This document shows positions 33,064 to 40,485 of a DNA stretch of 44,961 bases, one piece after another. Source of the DNA: an uncultured Ruminococcus sp. Its GTDB lineage: Bacteria; Bacillota; Clostridia; Oscillospirales; Acutalibacteraceae. Position numbers and translations under genes: made by a program. Below the pieces are notes generated by a model. The model saw only the letters and a program-made list of their open reading frames with translations. It had not been told where the DNA came from and ran no database searches. The DNA lies in the NCBI GenBank assembly GCA_902763365.1, contig CACWRT010000027.1, positions 1-44,961 of the forward strand. Reading direction: 5' to 3'. Positions within the stretch are counted from its first letter, which is position 1. Each line of letters begins with the position of its first letter.

Positions 33064-33828
33064 TTATTTTCCCCCTTTTCTGTAATGCTTTGGCTTGTAT
33101 CCGGAGCCTGTGCCCGGCTGTATCTTTTCGGGTGTTTTTTGTTCCGTTGTTATGCTGACATCTGTTTTTTGTACAGATGCTTTCCCCTCGGAAGAAGCCC
33201 CGGCAGTATCCTGCTGTTTCCGGGCGGGAGAAGCTTCTGCGGCAGTATCCTGCTGTTTCCGGGCGGGAGAAGCTTCTGCGGCAGCGTCCTGCTGTTTCCG
33301 GGCGGGAGAAGCTTCTGCGGCGTTCTTATTATTATCAACCGGAAGAACGACCATGACAACATCTTCCTCATTCTCATTTTCATCATCGTCTTCCTGAATT
33401 TCATAGTAATCGAATTCATCTGCTATACCGAGAAATTCCTTGAACATATGATATCTGTATTCTGCACGTATCATTACAGCTACACAGTAGAAGATAGAGG
33501 CTACCCACAATACAAGAAATTCGATCTTAGCTTCCAGACTGAAAATGAGGGTAAGAAACAGGATACCGAGTATGATAATGGTCCATGCACCGTATTTTCT
33601 GTAGCTTGTACGTTTTTGTTTGGCAGTATTATACTCATCAAGTACCCTAAGATATGTCAGATGTTCTATTTCTGATTGTGAAAGCGGAGGGATAGAAGGA
33701 TCTTTTGAGTCATATTTTTCATGAAGCTCATCCATTATCGCTTTTTCGTTTTTGGTTGAATTATCCCTGTATTTAGATATCTTATCCAGAATATAGGAAC
33801 GGTCGGAAAAATTCTTTTTACGCGGCAT
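33064..33828 (-). CDS. Membrane protein with Asp/Glu stretch and 13-residue tandem repeats
   Basis: 254 residues, not recognised as a known family. Residues 1-75 are hydrophilic and helical. Two membrane helices follow (about 77-118: AWTIIILGILFLTLIFSL and FLVLWVASIFYCVAVMI). Then comes an acidic segment (DDDENENEED) and three copies of EASPARKQQD(T/A)AA, with a basic end (KPKHYRKGGK). AAAGGAGG precedes the ATG, and a consensus promoter with a family B array in the leader lies upstream. The YhgE gene follows three bases after its stop, so the two proteins probably work together at the membrane. Confidence 0.8.
   Translation of the reverse strand: MPRKKNFSDRSYILDKISKYRDNSTKNEKAIMDELHEKYDSKDPSIPPLSQSEIEHLTYLRVLDEYNTAKQKRTSYRKYGAWTIIILGILFLTLIFSLEAKIEFLVLWVASIFYCVAVMIRAEYRYHMFKEFLGIADEFDYYEIQEDDDENENEEDVVMVVLPVDNNKNAAEASPARKQQDAAAEASPARKQQDTAAEASPARKQQDTAGASSEGKASVQKTDVSITTEQKTPEKIQPGTGSGYKPKHYRKGGK
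33201..33317 (-). repeat. 39-bp coding tandem repeat, 3 copies
   Basis: Three nearly identical 39-bp units starting CGGCAGTATCCTGCTG on the plus strand. They encode 13-residue units around EASPARKQQDTAA in the C-terminal tail of the membrane protein. The only clear difference is one base in the third copy. Confidence 0.95.
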
Positions 33829-33845
33829 ATAGACCTCCTTTATTA

Positions 33846-33880
33846 GTGAATAATGAATAGTGAATAATGAATAATAAATA
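33846..33880. repeat. Heptanucleotide array, family B (complement), 5 units
   Basis: GTGAATA, ATGAATA, GTGAATA, ATGAATA, ATAAATA in phase. It begins right after the predicted transcription start of the membrane-protein operon and so forms most of its leader. Confidence 0.9.
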
Positions 33881-33889
33881 ATATATTAT

Positions 33890-33918
33890 ATTATAAAATT
33901 ATTTGTAACAAGTGTCAA
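33890..33918 (-). promoter_or_regulatory. Consensus sigma-A promoter of the membrane protein-YhgE operon
   Basis: Minus strand: TTGACA, 17-bp spacer, TATAAT. Both hexamers are perfect and the spacing is ideal. Confidence 0.85.
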
Positions 33919-34042
33919 ATCAATAAAAGGGTAATTATGACAAAATGATATGATTGATAATCGGATTTGGCAATTAGTACAAATTTAACAATAGAAATTT
34001 TACATATATTGGTGTATTATTATTTGAAACATAATCAGCAAA

Positions 34043-34071
34043 ATAAAAACAGCTGCACAAAGGCAGCTGTA
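34043..34071 (-). terminator. Terminator of the small acidic ORF
   Basis: ACAGCTGC pairs with GCAGCTGT around a 6-nt loop and is followed on the minus strand by TTTTT. It starts six bases after the small ORF. Confidence 0.85.
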
Positions 34072-34076
34072 GTGTT

Positions 34077-34262
34077 TTATTGATCTGCGCTCTCATCGAG
34101 GTAATTATCGAAGTAATTGAACTCATCTATTTTTTCATTGTTAGTCATGCCGTTGGAAGCAAATCCAAGATACTCTTCCGACGTTTCAAAATTATCCTCT
34201 GCGACGGCAAAGTCTATATTGTTCGGGTGGAGCAATTCGCCCGATGTTTTTTTATTATCCAT
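34077..34262 (-). CDS. Small acidic protein of unknown function, 61 residues
   Basis: Starts at the ATG at 34262 with AGGTG five bases upstream. A GTG three codons earlier overlaps that site and is less likely. The protein is short and very acidic (NNEKIDEFNYFDNYLDESADQ-like end, rich in Asp, Glu and Asn), with no membrane segment or cysteine. I recognise no family. It lies 48 bp downstream of metA on the same strand and has its own strong terminator, which argues for a real expressed gene, probably at the end of the metA transcript. It could be a regulator, a peptide precursor or an acid-rich adaptor. Confidence 0.55.
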   Translation of the reverse strand: MDNKKTSGELLHPNNIDFAVAEDNFETSEEYLGFASNGMTNNEKIDEFNYFDNYLDESADQ

Positions 34263-34310
34263 TTTAATCACCTGATAATATTATGTCAGTTCAGGGATAA
34301 TATATACATT

Positions 34311-35255
34311 TTATTTTTTTGTTTCTTCAAACCCTTTTATATCGGAGAGATCGTAAGGGGTCTGCTGATATACATAATAATTGAGCCAGTTGGAATAAAG
34401 AATAGTAGCATAGCTTCTCCATGTCAGATTCGGCAGCGCTCTGGGGTCGTTGCCCGGGAAATAGTTGTATGGAAGCGGCGGTTCAATACCTTTGTTTCTG
34501 TCACGGAAATATTCATTTGCTAAAGTATTTCGGTCATATTCGGCGTGACCTGTTATAAAGAACTGTCTGCCGTTTTTATTTGCGACAACAGCGACTCCCG
34601 CAATATTTGACGAAGCGAGTATTTCAAGCTCTTCATGTTCACGGATATCGGAACGGTGATTTCCGGTATAACGTGAATGAGGAAGCAGAATCTTGTCATC
34701 GAAACCTCTCATAAGCGGGTGAAATGTATTCATTACTCTGTGGACATAAACACCCGAAAGCTTTTCGTCAAGATCGTACTTTGGCACACCGTAATGATAG
34801 TAAAGTCCTGCCTGTGCGCCCCAGCAAATATGGAAGGTACTGTACACATTACTTTTTGACCATTCCATTATCTCACAAAGCTCGTTCCAGTAATCCACCT
34901 TTTCAAAATCCAGCTGTTCCACAGGAGCGCCTGTGATTATCATACCGTCGTAATGATTATTTTTTACATCATTAAAAGTCTGGTAAAAATTAGTAAGGTG
35001 ATCGGCGGGAGTATTTTTATTTTTAGATACATGAGTTGCCATCTGAAGCAGTTCAATATCAACCTGAAGCGGGCTGTTGCCGAGCAGTCTGAGAAGCTGA
35101 GTCTCGGTTTCGATTTTATTGGGCATAAGATTGAGTATAAGTATTTTCAGCGGTCTTATATCCTGAGACATAGCTCGTTCATCTGTCATTACGAAAATAT
35201 TCTCTGCTTCAAGCGTTTTAAATGCAGGCAGATCACTTCTGATTTTAATAGGCAT
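34311..35255 (-). CDS. metA: Homoserine O-acyltransferase MetA (predicted acetyl-CoA type)
   Basis: 314 residues from the ATG at 35255, placed eight bases after [18 protein letters not shown] is the normal family start. The catalytic Cys144 lies in [10 protein letters not shown] (E. coli Cys142), and the His and Glu of the triad are in [11 protein letters not shown]. It acylates homoserine, the first committed step of methionine synthesis. Glu113 in ITGAPVEQ aligns with position 111 of E. coli MetA. E. coli has Gly there and uses succinyl-CoA; Glu there is reported to favour acetyl-CoA, as in Bacillus cereus. So this is likely a homoserine O-acetyltransferase despite the MetA name. No S-box riboswitch is seen in its short leader. 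Confidence 0.93.
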   Translation of the reverse strand: MPIKIRSDLPAFKTLEAENIFVMTDERAMSQDIRPLKILILNLMPNKIETETQLLRLLGNSPLQVDIELLQMATHVSKNKNTPADHLTNFYQTFNDVKNNHYDGMIITGAPVEQLDFEKVDYWNELCEIMEWSKSNVYSTFHICWGAQAGLYYHYGVPKYDLDEKLSGVYVHRVMNTFHPLMRGFDDKILLPHSRYTGNHRSDIREHEELEILASSNIAGVAVVANKNGRQFFITGHAEYDRNTLANEYFRDRNKGIEPPLPYNYFPGNDPRALPNLTWRSYATILYSNWLNYYVYQQTPYDLSDIKGFEETKK

Positions 35256-35290
35256 TATCATTACTTCCTTTTTGATTTTTATGCTATTAC

Positions 35291-35319
35291 ATTATACCAC
35301 TATATTTACATTCAAACAA
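35291..35319 (-). promoter_or_regulatory. Sigma-A promoter of metA
   Basis: Minus strand: TTGTTT, 17-bp spacer ending TGG, TATAAT (extended -10). It implies a leader of only about 30 nt, too short for a SAM riboswitch. Confidence 0.7.
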
Positions 35320-35360
35320 GACAAAAATTACAGCTTTTCATACATTTTCTTCCACCAAAG

Positions 35361-35423
35361 CGGCTTCGCAGCTAAAAGCTCAAAGCACTTAGTTCAAAGC
35401 TTTTCAGCTGCTGCAAAGCTTTC
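35361..35423. repeat. Heptanucleotide array, family C, 8-9 units
   Basis: CGGCTTC, GCAGCTA, AAAGCTC, AAAGCAC, TTAGTTC, AAAGCTT, TTCAGCT, GCTGCAA, AGCTTTC: the longest run of this period in the window. Confidence 0.8.
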
Positions 35424-35450
35424 GTAATATGAAGAAAGCCGGAGCCGTCA

Positions 35451-35485
35451 TGCTCTGAGCTCTGAGCTCTGAGCCCTGAGCTAAT
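35451..35485. repeat. Heptanucleotide array, family C, 5 units
   Basis: TGCTCTG, AGCTCTG, AGCTCTG, AGCCCTG, AGCTAAT, preceded by GGAGCCGTCA as in other copies. Confidence 0.9.
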
Positions 35486-35579
35486 AAATCCAAATTTCGG
35501 CATGATTTTTACGATTGGAGTGGTACAATGACTATGGCGGTGTAAGAAAGCTTTGATTTGGAGACGGGAGGAATGATGT

Positions 35580-35909
35580 ATGAAGAGCAAGATGAACGGC
35601 AATGAGCTTACATTGTTTGTCACAGGGGAGATAGATCACCACAATGCCCGAAAGATACGAGAAACTGCCGACGGTCTTATACAGCAGAAACATCCGGCAA
35701 TGCTCAAAATGGATTTTTCGGGAGTAAATTTTATGGACAGTTCAGGTATCGGACTGATAATGGGGCGGTACAGGACAATGCAGCTTTACGGCGGGAAACT
35801 CAAGGTAACGGAGATACCTCCCGCACTGAGAAGAATGATGGAATTATCGGGACTATCGGGACTTGACGTGCTGGAGAGGAGCGGAAGAGATAATGAATGT
35901 GACCAATGA
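35580..35909 (+). CDS. spoIIAA: Anti-sigma-F factor antagonist SpoIIAA
   Basis: 109 residues, the usual STAS-domain length. FSGVNFMDSSGIGLIMGRYR (about 46-65) carries the phosphorylated serine; the second Ser of DSSG (Ser55) aligns with Ser58 of B. subtilis. When unphosphorylated it binds SpoIIAB and frees sigma-F. It is the first gene of the operon and overlaps spoIIAB by 17 bases, suggesting coupled translation and fixed stoichiometry. GGGAGG precedes the ATG. Confidence 0.96.
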   Translation: MKSKMNGNELTLFVTGEIDHHNARKIRETADGLIQQKHPAMLKMDFSGVNFMDSSGIGLIMGRYRTMQLYGGKLKVTEIPPALRRMMELSGLSGLDVLERSGRDNECDQ

Positions 35910-36333
35910 GATGACTATGGAATTTGACAGCAGGTCTGAAAACGAATCATTTGCCAGATCGGCGGCGGCAGCTTTTGTAATGCAGCTTGATCCGACCGTA
36001 AGCGAAATAGGAGATATCAAAACAGCTGTTTCGGAAGCCGTTACAAATTGTGTCGTGCACGCCTACAGGGGACGCAAAGGGAAAATAAGATTAAGTGTAA
36101 GGTTTACCGGAGATAATACTGTGGTAATAAAAATAACTGACAGAGGCTGCGGCATAGAGGATGTACATAAGGCAATGGAGCCGCTGTATACAACTTCCGC
36201 AGATGAAGAACGCGCCGGACTCGGATTTGCAGTAATGCAAAGCTTTTGCGATGATGTTTCCGTGCGTTCCTCCGCAGGCAAGGGCACTACCGTGACTCTT
36301 AAAAAGAAGCTCAGCCCGAGGTACGCCAGATGA
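35893..36333 (+). CDS. spoIIAB: Anti-sigma-F factor and serine kinase SpoIIAB
   Basis: 146 residues from the ATG at 35893, inside the end of spoIIAA. A longer frame from 35863 overlaps more and starts MTCWRGAEE, unlike the family. The GHKL ATPase motifs are present: N box AVSEAVTNCVVHAY, G1 DRGCGI, G2 AGLGFAVM. It binds sigma-F in the predivisional cell and phosphorylates SpoIIAA. sigF overlaps it by four bases (ATGA). Confidence 0.95.
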   Translation: MNVTNEMTMEFDSRSENESFARSAAAAFVMQLDPTVSEIGDIKTAVSEAVTNCVVHAYRGRKGKIRLSVRFTGDNTVVIKITDRGCGIEDVHKAMEPLYTTSADEERAGLGFAVMQSFCDDVSVRSSAGKGTTVTLKKKLSPRYAR

Positions 36334-36983
36334 ACGGACGGGACAAGGCAGTAAACGAAAACCTGGGACTTGTCCATGCCTGCGCAGTACGTTTCAGAGG
36401 CAAGGGCATTGAATATGACGATCTGTATCAGGCAGGATGTGTTGGGCTGATAAAAGCTGTTGACAAGTTCGATCCTGCTCTTGGATACCGTTTTTCTACT
36501 TATGCTGTTCCTGTGATAATGGGCGAAATAAAACGTATGTTCCGTGACGGCGGAAGCGTCAAGGTGTCAAGAAGCCTGAAGGAATTGTCCCTGAAAATCA
36601 ATAAAGCAGGAGATGATTTTGTCAGAGAACACGGAAGAGAACCTACAGTTTCCGAACTTGCGAAGTGTCTTGACAGCTCCGAAGAAGCTGTCACAGAAGC
36701 AATAGGCGCAGCTGCGCCGCCTCTTTCCCTTACTCTGTCGGATGATGACGGCGAGGTGCAGAGTGATATCCCGGTTCCGTCTCATGACGGTAAAATTATC
36801 GAGATAATGTCACTTCACACTGAGCTTAAAAAGCTTTCCCCGGAGGATCGCAGGCTTATTGAGCTTCGCTTTTTCAAACGTGTGACTCAGACCGCTGCCG
36901 CAAAAAAGCTGGGCATGAGCCAGGTTCAGGTATCAAGACGTGAAAAGAAAATACTCAAAAAACTGAGAGAAAAGCTTTTTTAG
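36330..36983 (+). CDS. sigF: Sporulation sigma factor sigma-F (SpoIIAC)
   Basis: 217 residues. Region 2 (about 8-78) has DDLYQAGCVGLIKAVDKFDPALGYRFSTYAVPVIMGEIKR. Region 3 follows (about 90-135), and region 4 ends with TQTAAAKKLGMSQVQVSRREKKILKKLR. It directs the first forespore-specific transcription after asymmetric division. It is the third gene of the spoIIA operon. A family B heptamer array starts at the last base of its stop codon. The gene converges on rpoD at a shared terminator. Confidence 0.96.
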   Translation: MNGRDKAVNENLGLVHACAVRFRGKGIEYDDLYQAGCVGLIKAVDKFDPALGYRFSTYAVPVIMGEIKRMFRDGGSVKVSRSLKELSLKINKAGDDFVREHGREPTVSELAKCLDSSEEAVTEAIGAAAPPLSLTLSDDDGEVQSDIPVPSHDGKIIEIMSLHTELKKLSPEDRRLIELRFFKRVTQTAAAKKLGMSQVQVSRREKKILKKLREKLF

Positions 36984-37003
36984 CGAATAATGAATAATGA
37001 ATC
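36983..37003. repeat. Heptanucleotide array, family B (complement), 3 units
   Basis: GCGAATA, ATGAATA, ATGAATC, starting on the G of the sigF TAG stop codon. Confidence 0.75.
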
Positions 37004-37006
37004 GTA

Positions 37007-37043
37007 AAAAAGTTCCGCAGAGATAAGTCTTTGCGGAACTTTT
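37007..37043. terminator. Shared terminator of the convergent sigF and rpoD transcripts
   Basis: AAAAGTTCCGCA pairs with TGCGGAACTTTT around a loop of about 12 nt, giving A/T runs on both sides. It is bidirectional. Confidence 0.9.
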
Positions 37044-37054
37044 CATATGTTCTA

Positions 37055-38161
37055 TCAGTCAAGGAAATCCTTGAGCTTCTTACTTCTGCTGGGATGTCTC
37101 AGCTTTCGCAGCGCTTTTGCTTCTATCTGGCGTATTCTTTCTCTTGTAACATTGAATTCCTCGCCCACTTCTTCAAGAGTTCTTGCGCGGCCGTCGTCAA
37201 GTCCGAACCTGAGCCTGAGAACCTTTGCCTCTCTCGGAGTAAGTGTGTTCAGAACATCGGAAAGCTGTTCCTTGAGCAATGTATTTGAAGCTGCGTCCTG
37301 CGGAGCAGGCGCGTCATCATCGGGAATAAAATCTCCCAAGTGGCTGTCCTCCTCTTCACCGATAGGTGTTTCAAGGGACACTGGCTCCTGAGATACCCTC
37401 ATTATCTCCCTGACCTTATCGGCAGGCATTTTCAGAAGTTCCGCTATTTCCTCGGCAGAGGGTTCGTGTCCCGTTACATGAAGCAGCTGACTTGAAGCCT
37501 TTTTTACCTTATTGATAGTTTCAACCATATGAACAGGTATACGTATGGTTCTTGCCTGGTCTGCAATTGCTCTTGTAATAGCCTGACGTATCCACCATGT
37601 GGCATAGGTCGAAAATTTGAAGCCCTTTGTATGGTCAAACTTTTCTACTGCTTTTATAAGACCTAAATTGCCTTCCTGTATCAGATCGAGAAACTGCATT
37701 CCACGACCAAGATACCGTTTTGCAATACTTACCACAAGCCTCAGGTTTGCTTCGGAAAGACGCTGCTTTGCTGCTACCTCTCCGTTTGAAATACGTATAG
37801 CAAGATCTGTTTCCTCCTCCGATGTAAGCAGCGGTACGCGTCCTATCTCTTTAAGATATATCTTCACCGGATCATCTATAGATACGCTGTCGGAAATATC
37901 GGAGTTATCATCCATCATTCCTTCTTCTTCCGAAATCGCAGTAAGCTCGCTGTCATCAAGTATTATATCGTCAAGAGTTTCAACGATCTCTATACCATTT
38001 GTTTCAAGAGAGTCATAGAAACGTTCCATGGCTTCTGCGTCAATATCCATTTCTCCTATAGCATCCAGTATTTCCTTATTACTGAGCTGACCTTTTGATT
38101 TTCCAAGCTCTGTCAGTTCCTTCAATACCGATTTTTTCTCCGGCTGTACCCCGTTTGCCAT
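37055..38161 (-). CDS. rpoD: Primary sigma factor RpoD/SigA, first paralogue
   Basis: 368 residues. Region 1.1 is at 1-75, region 1.2 at [16 protein letters not shown] (about 97-112), region 2 includes [20 protein letters not shown] and [15 protein letters not shown] with both -10-melting tryptophans, and region 3.0 is [10 protein letters not shown]. Region 4 contains [21 protein letters not shown] and [20 protein letters not shown]. All core and promoter contacts are intact. It ends KKLKDFLD, like SigA elsewhere. AGGAGG precedes the ATG. It is the last gene of the run dgt-dnaG-rpoD-degenerate sigma-rpoD, separated from the degenerate sigma gene by about 180 bp with a palindromic element. Confidence 0.95.
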   Translation of the reverse strand: MANGVQPEKKSVLKELTELGKSKGQLSNKEILDAIGEMDIDAEAMERFYDSLETNGIEIVETLDDIILDDSELTAISEEEGMMDDNSDISDSVSIDDPVKIYLKEIGRVPLLTSEEETDLAIRISNGEVAAKQRLSEANLRLVVSIAKRYLGRGMQFLDLIQEGNLGLIKAVEKFDHTKGFKFSTYATWWIRQAITRAIADQARTIRIPVHMVETINKVKKASSQLLHVTGHEPSAEEIAELLKMPADKVREIMRVSQEPVSLETPIGEEEDSHLGDFIPDDDAPAPQDAASNTLLKEQLSDVLNTLTPREAKVLRLRFGLDDGRARTLEEVGEEFNVTRERIRQIEAKALRKLRHPSRSKKLKDFLD

Positions 38162-38203
38162 AATTTATTCCTCCTGAATATTCATATAACTCTGAAAAAA
38201 CAA

Positions 38204-38312
38204 GGAAACACTGAATAAAACGTTTCTCAACTTTGAAATAAACCGGCGGGCGATCCTGCGCGAAGCTTTGCGCTGCGCCACGCCGCCGATTTATGACTAA
38301 ACAGCGTTTCCC
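38204..38312. repeat. 109-bp imperfect palindrome between two sigma genes
   Basis: Outer arms GGAAACACTG and CAGCGTTTCC are near complements. Nested inside are CCGGCGGGCG with CGCCGCCG, and at the centre GCGCGAAGCTTTGCGC. The whole could fold as one long hairpin in the operon transcript. It may be a miniature mobile repeat or an RNA-processing or attenuation structure between the sigma genes. Confidence 0.7.
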
Positions 38313-38341
38313 GATCTTCAGATCATTTTATACTGCTGCGG

Positions 38342-39355
38342 TCATCTTCCAAGACGCTTCATTGCATCCTGTTCCAGCTTTGCCGCTTCTTCTTCACTTA
38401 CAGAAAGCTTTTCAGCTATTTCCGGAAGCTCCATCGGTTTATTTCCCGAAAGTCCGAATTTCAGCCCGATAACCTCTGCTTCAAGCGGCGAAAGGGATTC
38501 AAGCATTTCCCTGACCTGCTGTGAAAGAGCTTCTTCCGTTTCGTCCTTTTCCTTTGGCTTATCATCATCAGCTTTTTCTTCGGGCATATTCTCCCTGACA
38601 AAGCTCAGAAGCTCATTCACTCTTTCCTCGCTGAGTCCTGTTTCCTTTGCCACATCTGATACCGTCGGCTTTTCTCCTTTTGCAGAAAGCTTTTTATACA
38701 CTCCCGCAGCTTTTGCAAGGTCTTCCGCCGCCGTAAACGGTATTTTAACATCAGGCTCACTATCTTCCGTGATTTTCTCCATCATACTGCATATTTTCCA
38801 GGCGCAGTACGCAGAAAAGCTCATTTCTGTATCATTTTCATTCAGACCTTCCGTGACTGTCATAATAACAAGATTGCCTTCCTGAACAAGATCAAGAAAC
38901 AGAACTCCGCGGCCTGTATATTTTTCGGCTGCCCATATCGGAATATAAAGGCTGCCCTCTATCAGTTCACCGGCAGCATCCTCATTTCCCAGGCATATCT
39001 CATACAGAAGCTCCTGCTCCCTTGCGCTGTCGTTTCTTTCAAGCTGAGCAGTTTCTTTCAGGTACAGCGCAGCGGGATCCTCTCTGCCGCTCAGAGCATT
39101 TCTCTCATCCTCAGAAGACGCCCTTACCTTTTTCAAAAGCTCTTTTATGCTGTCCCTGTTCAGTTCTAAATTACAATAAAAGTCTATACGTTCTTCCCTC
39201 AGCAGATGAAGAAGCTCCTTTATTATCTCATCATCTGCTTCATATTTCCGCGCAAGCAGAGCTACTTCTTCAAGATCAAGCATATCTCCGTTTGACAATG
39301 CTTTTGCGCTCAGCGATGCCGCTGTTTGTTCAATATCTAATCTTTCCTTTTTCAT
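38342..39355 (-). CDS. Degenerate sigma-70-like protein
   Basis: 337 residues. The sigma-70 layout is recognisable: a region 1.2-like DPAALYLKETAQLE (about 93-106), region 2.1-2.2 GRGVLFLDLVQEGNL (about 147-161), region 3 with TVSDVAKETGLSEERVNELL, and region 4 LSPLEAEVIGLKFGLSGNKP. But [13 protein letters not shown] is replaced by FSAYCAWKICSMM, losing DNA-melting residues, and the recognition helix [12 protein letters not shown] is replaced by EEEAAKLEQDAM, with no arginines for -35 DNA. It keeps the core-polymerase-binding region best. It starts 11 bp after the upstream rpoD with AGGAG, so it is co-expressed. It may compete with or modulate the sigma factors rather than recognise promoters. 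Confidence 0.85.
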   Translation of the reverse strand: MKKERLDIEQTAASLSAKALSNGDMLDLEEVALLARKYEADDEIIKELLHLLREERIDFYCNLELNRDSIKELLKKVRASSEDERNALSGREDPAALYLKETAQLERNDSAREQELLYEICLGNEDAAGELIEGSLYIPIWAAEKYTGRGVLFLDLVQEGNLVIMTVTEGLNENDTEMSFSAYCAWKICSMMEKITEDSEPDVKIPFTAAEDLAKAAGVYKKLSAKGEKPTVSDVAKETGLSEERVNELLSFVRENMPEEKADDDKPKEKDETEEALSQQVREMLESLSPLEAEVIGLKFGLSGNKPMELPEIAEKLSVSEEEAAKLEQDAMKRLGR

Positions 39356-39366
39356 TCATCATGCTC

Positions 39367-40452
39367 CTATTTAAGCTTTTTGCTCCTGCTGGGATGGCGA
39401 AGCTTGCGAAGGGCCTTGGCTTCTATCTGACGTATACGTTCTCTTGTAACATCAAATTCCTCACCGACCTCTTCAAGCGTTCTCGGACGCCCGTCGTCAA
39501 GTCCGAAACGCAGTCGTATGACCTTTTCCTCTCTCGGAGTAAGTGTTGACAAAACAGAGTCAAGCTGTTCCTTCAGCATTGTCTGAAGCGCCGCCTCCTG
39601 AGGAGTAAGTGTACTGTCATCAGGGATAAAATCACCGAGATGGCTGTCCTCTTCTTCACCTATAGGTGTTTCAAGGGACACAGGCTCCTGAGCTGCCCTC
39701 ATAGCCTCTTTTATTTTATCGGGAGACGAGCCTAAATATTCGGCGATCTCCTCTATACTGGGTTCATGACCGTACTCATGAAGCAGCTGTATTGACGCTT
39801 TTTTTATCTTGCTTATGGTTTCGCCCATGTGTACCGGTATACGTATTGTCCTTGACTGGTCTGCAATTGCTCTTGTGATAGCCTGGCGTATCCACCATGT
39901 TGCATAGGTCGAAAACTTGAAGCCCTTTGTATGGTCGAACTTTTCCACAGCCTTCATAAGACCTAAATTGCCTTCCTGTATAAGGTCAAGCAGCTGCATA
40001 CCTCTGCCAAGATAGCGTTTTGCAATACTTACCACAAGTCTCAGGTTAGCTTCAACAAGACGCTTGCTTGCCTGCTCATCGCCCTCAAGTATTTTTTCGG
40101 CTACCTCTGCTTCCTCCTCCGGTGTCAGAAGGGGCACACGTCCTATCTCTTTCAGATATATCCTTACGGGATCATCCGTACTCACCACAGTATCGGAGAT
40201 AGCTGCGCCTTCCTCATCATCGTCAGAAAGCGTATCAAGATCAGGGTCTTCAAGAATAATATCATCAAGAGTTTCCACTATTTCCACGCCGCTGGACTCA
40301 AGCATATTATAGAATGATTCCATCTGATCAGGTTCAATATCCATTTCCCCTGTTGCGTCAAAAATTTCTTTGCTGGTGATTTGTCCCTTGTTTTTACCAA
40401 GCTCTAAAAGATCACCGAGAACACTTTTCTTTTCCGTTTGTTGATTACTCAT
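39367..40452 (-). CDS. rpoD: Primary sigma factor RpoD/SigA, second paralogue
   Basis: 361 residues and intact, with the same order of regions as the paralogue at 37055. Region 2 ([36 protein letters not shown] in parts) and region 4.2 ([20 protein letters not shown]) are almost identical to that copy, so promoter specificity should be shared. Region 1.1 and the acidic stretch before region 1.2 ([14 protein letters not shown]) differ more. The protein stops at SRSKKLK, lacking the DFLD end. It follows dnaG by 33 bp, the classical dnaG-rpoD order, so this may be the ancestral copy. AGGAGG precedes the ATG. Confidence 0.95.
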   Translation of the reverse strand: MSNQQTEKKSVLGDLLELGKNKGQITSKEIFDATGEMDIEPDQMESFYNMLESSGVEIVETLDDIILEDPDLDTLSDDDEEGAAISDTVVSTDDPVRIYLKEIGRVPLLTPEEEAEVAEKILEGDEQASKRLVEANLRLVVSIAKRYLGRGMQLLDLIQEGNLGLMKAVEKFDHTKGFKFSTYATWWIRQAITRAIADQSRTIRIPVHMGETISKIKKASIQLLHEYGHEPSIEEIAEYLGSSPDKIKEAMRAAQEPVSLETPIGEEEDSHLGDFIPDDSTLTPQEAALQTMLKEQLDSVLSTLTPREEKVIRLRFGLDDGRPRTLEEVGEEFDVTRERIRQIEAKALRKLRHPSRSKKLK

Positions 40453-40485
40453 AATGCTCCTCCTGTTTATTTACAGATCGTCATG

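Larger units (their letters stand above)
35256..35579. other. Divergent intergenic region between metA and spoIIAA
   Basis: No gene is seen. It holds the metA promoter, two family C arrays, and about 90 bp upstream of spoIIAA containing TGGTACAAT, a possible extended -10 near 35521-35529. No convincing sigma-H site (AGGA...GAAT) was found. Confidence 0.6.

Noticed and set aside
35256-35360. SAM riboswitch upstream of metA
   Set aside because: The promoter lies about 30 bp before the start, and no S-box core or terminator stem is visible.
35484-35579. Sigma-H promoter of the spoIIA operon
   Set aside because: Expected from other spore formers, but no AGGA...GAAT pair at the right spacing. 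The TGGTACAAT seen fits sigma-A better.
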